In this document: positions 59,363-64,000 of the stretch, in pieces
How the letters are laid out: the number at the start of each line of letters is the position of its first letter
How positions within the stretch are numbered: the first letter of the stretch is position 1
Source: Emiliania huxleyi CCMP1516
Lineage: Eukaryota > Haptophyta > Isochrysidales > Noelaerhabdaceae
NCBI RefSeq assembly: GCF_000372725.1
Contig: NW_005198537.1
Location: forward strand, 593,448 to 657,447
DNA length: 64,000 nt
Direction: 5' to 3'
Position numbers and translations under genes: made by a program
Notes under the pieces: model-generated
Told to the model about the DNA's origin: nothing
Databases searched by the model: none
What the model saw: only the letters and a program-made list of their open reading frames with translations

Positions 59363-60320
59363 ATGCTCTCCCTCTCTGGCATCGCCGGCAGCGCCTTCGT
59401 GGGCCCGCACACCGTCAGCCCGCAGCGCAGCCGCGTCGTCCTCTCTGCCGACCCGACCCTCTTCGCCTCTGGCGCTCCCCGCGTCTCACCCTTCCAGCCG
59501 TCCATGTCGGCCTCCTTCGAGCCGGAGCCGCGCGCGGTCGGAGACTACCAGTTTGACCCACTCGGCCTCGGCACGTCCGAGACGATCACTCCCTTTCGCG
59601 AGGCAGAGGCGCGCGGTGCCGCTGGCCAATCCCACGCCACGCTCACGCGGTCCCACATCACGCACACACGTTGCACACTCCCGCCCGCTGAGCACCTGCC
59701 GCCGCCACTCGCAGATCAAGCACGGCCGCCTCGCGATGCTGGCCGCCATCGCGTGGCCGCTGCAAGAGATCCTCCACCCGATCCTGGTGGACGCGGCGCG
59801 GGCGGACGGCCTCGGCGTTCGGGACGGCCTCGCAGCGTCGGCGGGCAAGTCGCCCTCTCTCCTCAACGGCGGGCTCGACCAGTGGGAGCTGGCGCCGGCG
59901 CTGTCGCTCTTTGTCTTTGTGGGCGCGGTCCTCGAGCTGCAGGACATCAAGGCGCGCAAGCAGCTCGGCCTCAAGTTCAACGAGTGGCCGACGTCGGACG
60001 TGCCCGGCTGCGTGCGCACCCCCGCGCAGCGGCTGCCCGAGGTGCCCCTGTCGGCGCCCTTTGACCCGCTGAAGATCTGTGGCGGCCTGAGCGGCGAGGA
60101 GCGGCGCGCCTTCCAAGAGAAGGAGCTCCTCAACGGGCGCATCGCGATGCTCGCCGTCGCAAACTACGTCGCAATCGAGGCCGCCTGGCAGGTGCCCATC
60201 GTCCAGTTCACGCCGAGCCTCTTCCGCCCGCTCTTCCTCGACCCCGCCTTCCGCCTCTTCCTGGACGGCGCCTTCCAGTCTGCCACCATGATGGGATCCG
60301 TGGACGGCGTCGCCATCTGA
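59363..60320 (+). CDS. Chlorophyll-binding antenna protein (FCP/LHC superfamily)
   Basis: Two exons (59363-59608, 59715-60320) give 283 residues. The leader MLSLSGIAGSAFVGPHTVSP has a hydrophobic stretch and a GSA/F site with Phe just after the expected cleavage, the bipartite targeting signal of secondary red plastids. Helix 1 carries FREAE|IKHGRLAMLAAIAW, helix 3 KELLNGRIAMLAVANYVA: in both an E (or E-x-x-N) and R pair to bind chlorophyll across the helices. A middle hydrophobic helix lies in WELAPALSLFVFVGAVLE. The chain is longer than a typical 200-residue FCP, with an extended N-terminus. The 106-bp intron (59609-59714) splits helix 1 and starts with GC. It sits in the thylakoid; carotenoid and subfamily (Lhcf/r/x) are not predictable here. 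Confidence 0.9.
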
Positions 60321-60854
60321 GGCGCGGCGCGCGGCGCGCGACTTGGCGCGTCGGCGGCTCGGCTGGCCTCTTCCTTTTCGCGGACCGTCGTCTCGCGTGC
60401 TCCCCTCTCGCGCGCACGCTCGATCGGCGGCAGCGGCTGGTTTGCCGGTTTTCGTGCGTGGTTTAATGTATTCTCGCTTGTGTGTTGTCGTACGCGTCGT
60501 GGCTGGCTTCGAATTCTTGTCTTGCTGGGCTCACACCCATATAGTACTCAAATCATGCACACCGCGGCACACCTCAAAAGCCCTCACCCTCCAGCGTGCC
60601 CTCCACCCTCACGTCACAGGCCTCAAGCGCCCCGGTTTCCGCTTGTGCCGTCCGACTCCGGCAACGTACACCGTAACCCGTATCCGCAGTACATCCCGCG
60701 CCGCCGAAATCCCGATAGCTGCTTCGCACCGGTGCCATACATGATTTCTCCCATGGTGGTCGGCTCTTCGGCAGTGTGCCAGCAGCGCAAGGCGGCGAAG
60801 ACGGCCGCGAGCGAGGAGTTTGCGCGAGGATGTGTCATCCTGTCCCACCCAGGG
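60321..60854. other. Intergenic between convergent genes
   Basis: No gene recognised. It lies between the stops of the antenna protein and the SMAP1-like protein, both pointing into it. Confidence 0.45.
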
Positions 60855-61145
60855 TCAGTCGAGGTTCTCGTCGTCAAAGTCGTCCGGGAAGTCTGCGGAA
60901 GGGGGGTGGCGTCGGGGTATGCGGAGTGTGTCGCGGCGACGGGGCCGCGCACCGTTGAAGAACTCCGTGTCGACAGTCTCGGTCGGCGCGTCCATCGGGT
61001 CCATGAGGCCGAACGCGGCGGGGTCATCGATCTCCATCGAGTCGACGTCCGCGGGGTACGTGACGCCCTCCGCCGGAGCCGTGCCGGCCGCCGCGGCCGC
61101 AGCGGAGGGGCGCGGCGGGCGGAAGCTGGAGCTGGCGCCCTGCAT
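60855..61145 (-). CDS. SMAP1-like small acidic protein
   Basis: Two exons (60953-61145, 60855-60892) encode 76 residues. The N-terminal part is Ala/Pro-rich; the rest is acidic (VDSMEIDDPAAFGLMDPMD) and ends TEFFN|DFPDDFDDENLD. That D/E-x-FFN-x-F-x-DDFDD terminus is the F/D-rich region of plant SMAP1 (small acidic protein 1), which in Arabidopsis works with the COP9 signalosome in the response to synthetic auxin. The 60-bp GT-AG intron splits the motif between N and D, so it is invisible without splicing. An overlapping frame upstream (EVQQLQDSLLGRKKVIDPAKW, to 61260) is also protein-like and could be an alternative first exon. Confidence 0.75.
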   Translation of the reverse strand: MQGASSSFRPPRPSAAAAAAGTAPAEGVTYPADVDSMEIDDPAAFGLMDPMDAPTETVDTEFFNGARPRRRDTLRIPRRHPPSADFPDDFDDENLD

Positions 61146-61645
61146 ACACCGCCGCCTGGGGCCGCCACTTCGCAGGATCAATTACTTTTTTCCTGCCGAG
61201 GAGCGAGTCTTGCAACTGCTGTACTTCATCCAGACTCGGTTCGCAGCCGGTTCGCCACACTCGGTTCGTTCACGGTCACGGTTCTCGGCGGGTGTCGCGG
61301 GAGGAGTCTTCGCACTTCGGTTCACGGTTCACACAAACAAAAACACAACCCCGGCCCCAAGTGCCAAGAAAGACGCACGGTTCACCGAATCGAAGAAGAA
61401 GTGGTTGGCTTAAAATCTCTCATCTCCGACTCGGGGTGGGTGGGGGCTAGTCGGTTCACGGTTGGTTCGCGGTTCACGGACTCGGGGCGGGGGCTGGTTT
61501 TCCGCCTCTTCTTCTTGGTGTGCCGGTGATAGTACTAGCACGCGCCCGTTCGCACCTGTGTCGAGCCTGTGTGCTGTGAGAGAGAGTTGTTTTGTTTAAA
61601 TTCTTCTTGGCGTTTTGCGACACGTGGACAAGGCCACATTTCAAC

Positions 61646-61964
61646 TATGCTGCAGGCGGTCTTCGCGGCCCTCGCTCTGCCGACTCCTGAAAGGCGCGAG
61701 CTGCTCGCTGTGTACGGCAATTATGTGGGCCCGAACTGGTGTGGCGGCCGAGCTGTACCAGAAGGGCCCATGTGCGACTACAGCGTGACACCGGTCGACT
61801 GCATTGATGCATGTGCTCGCACGCACGATATCTGCTGCGGCCAAGAGGGGGCTGCGATCTGCCCCACGTCGTGTCAGCCCGTCATCGTGCAGTGCACTGA
61901 CACCTGCCCGGCTTCGCTCATAAAATATGCAATGCCAGCTCAGCGGCAAGGGCTATGCATATGA
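61646..61964 (+). CDS. Secreted phospholipase A2-like protein
   Basis: From the ATG at 61647, 105 residues. A short hydrophobic start (MLQAVFAALALP) could be a signal peptide. The calcium-loop-like block YGNYVGPNWCGG (residues 23-34) and the catalytic helix PVDCIDACARTHDICCG with the His60-Asp61 pair match the PLA2 fold, though the first Cys of the usual C-C-x-x-H-D is Ala-Cys here. Nine further cysteines would form disulphides. Shorter than most family members; a 3' exon is possible. PLA2 releases fatty acid from the sn-2 position of phospholipids. Whether this is digestive, signalling or defensive cannot be told. Confidence 0.65.
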
Positions 61965-62423
61965 CACCAGGGAGAACCGTTACCGGCAGTATGCAGCAGA
62001 GCGTGAGGTGATTTGGATGCAGGATTTAGCAACTAACCAATAATTTTACATTTTTGCTCAAACTCTTCTTTTCCAAGCAGCCGAATTTCCGGCCTTTTCC
62101 CTTCCGGCGTGACGCTGACTGGGTATCGACTATCGTTCGCGCGGGCCGTCGCTCCGCGGGCCATCGGGCTCGCTGGGGGCACAGCAGAGCGGCGGCCAGA
62201 GACAGCACTCCGCTCAGACCACTTCAGCAGCGTCTCACAGCACACAGCACTCAAGGGGGGTCGGGGGCTCTTATAGGGTACCCCTAGGCTTAAAAGGGTG
62301 GGCTCTTAGGGTACCCCTACTGTGGGCCGTATCAAAGTCTGTGCAAAACTATAACCGTGACTCGAGTATGCTCTAATGCACTGGCGCCGTCGCGCACGCG
62401 GAGGCTATCGACTGTACCTTACG
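61965..62423. other. Intergenic with partial copy of element end
   Basis: AAAGTCTGTGCA also occurs at about 62334, and AGGCTTAAAAGGGTGGGCTCT at about 62287 matches 62991-63011 beyond the element's right end. Confidence 0.6.
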
Positions 62424-62978
62424 AAAGTCTGTGCAGGTGTGAACAGCAGCTCCTGACCACGGGTCGGCGCCGCAGGCGCCTGTTGATAGGTCCAGGTGAT
62501 AGCCCTGGATAGGCAATGCATACGCCTAGTCGGGCCTCAGATCGCCCGACCGCGTCCCGGTGCTCTGTGGTCGGATTTGTGACGCCGCCGCACCGCGCCG
62601 CGGCCGGGGGCCCTCCGGAGGACGAGGATGGCCGTGACGGACCGGGACGAGCTCTGGGAGGTTCAGTGTCAGTGTATATATTGTAGAGACCGAACATGTG
62701 CACAATATCTCTCAGTCTAGCTAAGCCTGGGAAGGCGATGCCGGGGCCGTACAGCAGCTTGATGGTGCTTCGCCGGCGTGCGTCCCGGAGCGGTGCCGGA
62801 CGGGCGGTCCGTGGGAGGAAAACTCAGGGCAGCGCCGACACCGCTCTGATTCGACTTTTTACTTCAAACAAAGACAGTCGCACGCCCCGCAGCGCGGCGC
62901 GTGCGACTGTCAGGAGCGGATCCGTCAGTTAGTCGTGTTCACGCCGGGATCGTGCCCTGACTAACCTGCACAGACTTT
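62424..62978 (-). mobile_element. Family A element with intact 15-bp terminal inverted repeats
   Basis: AAAGTCTGTGCAGGT (62424-62438) and ACCTGCACAGACTTT (62964-62978) are exact inverted ends of a 555-bp element. Inside are the blocks shared with copies 1 and 2, including TATATATTGTAGAG, TAGCTAAGCCTGG and GGGGCCGTACAGCAGC. No open frame of transposase size is present, so it is non-autonomous (MITE-like). A clear target-site duplication is not visible; the flanks carry further partial copies of the end sequence, suggesting nested insertion. Confidence 0.8.
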
Positions 62979-63755
62979 AGGCCGCAACAGTAGGCTTAAA
63001 AGGGTGGGCTCTGGGGCGTCTGCGGCTTAAACGGCTTAAAACCTGGCTGCCTAGGCAGGTTTTAAGAGCTGCTGGGCCGCCGATTCCTAAACGGTGTCTT
63101 AAAACGCTTAAACGGTGCGGAAGAGCTCCCGAGGGGCGATCGGGCGATGGTCCGGGAGGCTCCCGGTAGACGCCGGAGGCCGGGAAGCTGGCTACAGTCA
63201 GCTAGCACGCGCCCCCTATGCGAGTATGGCTTACAGATGTGTCTTCAGAGGCGGTTTTGTGCCTAATAACGGCGGTATTGGAGAAAACGGCGCGGAACCC
63301 AGCCGACGCATGGGCGCATGGCCGGTGAGGCCGATTTTCTTAAAAACGGTCTTAAAAAAGAGGGACCCCCCGTGCCTGCAATCTCTTAAATGGCAATTTC
63401 AGCCCCCAAATATCCTCATTTCTTAGAAGGTCTTAAAAAAATCCGGCCCTCAGAACCCTAAGGGTCGGGGGTGTGTGTGCCGTGTGTGGTCGTCGGCTCG
63501 TGCGACCGTCGTGCTCGTGGCCGTTTCCTGGTGGGTCGTCCAATGTCCAAAACGCAAAAGCCGAAAACGCGACCCGTGTACGATAAAGAGCGGCACCAGG
63601 AGGACTCCAGCGCGCGTTTGCGCGTGGTGGCACTCCGGCGCGGCCGACGCGCGTGTACTCACATGCTGCCCCCCCTCCCCTCTCTCCGCCCACCCCCCAC
63701 CACATCTACACACCCTCGATTCAAACACTAGCGGCGGCCGCGCGCGCGGTGGCGC
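62979..63755. other. CTTAAA-rich intergenic region
   Basis: Many CTTAAAA/CTTAAAC motifs between 62990 and 63440, with a hairpin AAAACCTGGCTGCCTAGGCAGGTTTT at about 63037-63062. No gene recognised. The antisense side of the motif is TTTTAAG. Confidence 0.5.
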
Positions 63756-63998
63756 TCAGTGGACGGTGACCTGGTTGCGGCTGACGGACACCAGCCCCTC
63801 GCGGCCGAGGATAGCAAGCGCCTCGCGCAGCACGGTGATGGAGACCTCGACGCCGGTGTCCTCCTGCGCCGACTGCTGCAGCTCCTGCAGCGAGATGGTC
63901 TGCGCCGACATGGCGAGGAAGCGGTCCTTGAGCGCGGCGGCGAGCATCTTCGCGGCGTTGCGGTCCGCGGCGGAGCGGCCGGTGGCGATGAGGTCCAT
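63756..63998 (-). CDS. MCM4: MCM4 replicative helicase subunit, C-terminal end (partial)
   Basis: Eighty residues run off the right edge of the window. DLIATGRSAADRNAAKMLAAALKDRF corresponds to the segment after the AAA+ core in MCM4, and ISLQELQQSAQEDTGVEVSITVLREALAILGREGLVSVS to its C-terminal winged helix; the chain ends NQVTVH much as human MCM4 ends with a short beta strand. MCM4 is one of six subunits of the MCM2-7 helicase. Subunit choice over MCM6 or MCM7 rests on the TG-x-S-A segment and is moderately sure. Confidence 0.7.
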   Translation of the reverse strand: MDLIATGRSAADRNAAKMLAAALKDRFLAMSAQTISLQELQQSAQEDTGVEVSITVLREALAILGREGLVSVSRNQVTVH

Positions 63999-64000
63999 GT

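Noticed and set aside
62700..62790. Possible tRNA or snRNA in family A repeats (TAGCTAAGCC box A match)
   Set aside because: No cloverleaf, no good box B and no snRNA consensus; kept only as a motif note.

Overview
The window is nuclear DNA of a photosynthetic eukaryote, very GC-rich and intron-bearing. An antenna protein with a red-lineage bipartite plastid leader (an F directly after a GSA-type cleavage site), TTAGGG repeats, many GC-AG introns and fungal-type cellulose-binding modules together point to an alga with a secondary red plastid, most probably a haptophyte. The species cannot be fixed from sequence alone. There is one 100-N assembly gap (42280-42379) with degraded homopolymer flanks.

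Layout. 1-5.4 kb: a proline-rich protein, dispersed repeats and a fold-back element. 5.4-8.6 kb: a composite p97/ubiquitin adaptor (SAP, UIM, UFD1 fold, RanBP2 finger, UBX) head-to-head with a SAP/acidic-tail protein. 8.7-12.9 kb: interstitial telomere repeats followed by four satellite blocks, one inverted on itself. 12.9-16 kb: frame-broken VRR-NUC nuclease, ICMT-like methyltransferase, small HTH protein. 17.3-18.2 kb: terminal-inverted-repeat element. 18.7-27.6 kb: CBM1 protein, NUDT22-like hydrolase, methyltransferase-PhyH fusion, membrane-anchored kinase. 28.4-34 kb: a new repeat protein and a coiled-coil protein. 34-37.6 kb: repeats and nested hairpins. 37.7-41.1 kb: five-exon ArfB/ICT1 gene and an unrecognised Cys-rich protein. 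43.7-50.6 kb: low-complexity secreted or anchored protein, double cNMP-binding protein, BCCIP homologue. 51-58.6 kb: an unrecognised protein, a type II Golgi-like protein, a METTL-type methyltransferase, an MGAT4-like glycosyltransferase with an MGAT5-like Cys-rich tail. 59.4-64 kb: FCP-type antenna protein, SMAP1-like acidic protein, phospholipase A2-like protein, a TIR element, and the C-terminal end of MCM4.

The genes are functionally unrelated, as expected for a eukaryotic chromosome. The unusual signal is in the introns. By joining exons through protein homology and reading phase I resolved 38 introns. Thirteen begin with GC and 25 with GT. In 25 of 38 the first two intron bases are repeated as the first two bases of the next exon (AG|GC...AG|GC or AG|GT...AG|GT), and in five genes a longer exon piece is tandemly duplicated across the intron. 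This looks like ongoing intron creation from duplicated AGGY sites. Several introns also carry 10-11 bp-period CGAGAT arrays, and two dispersed repeat families recur just upstream of gene starts in a fixed orientation.
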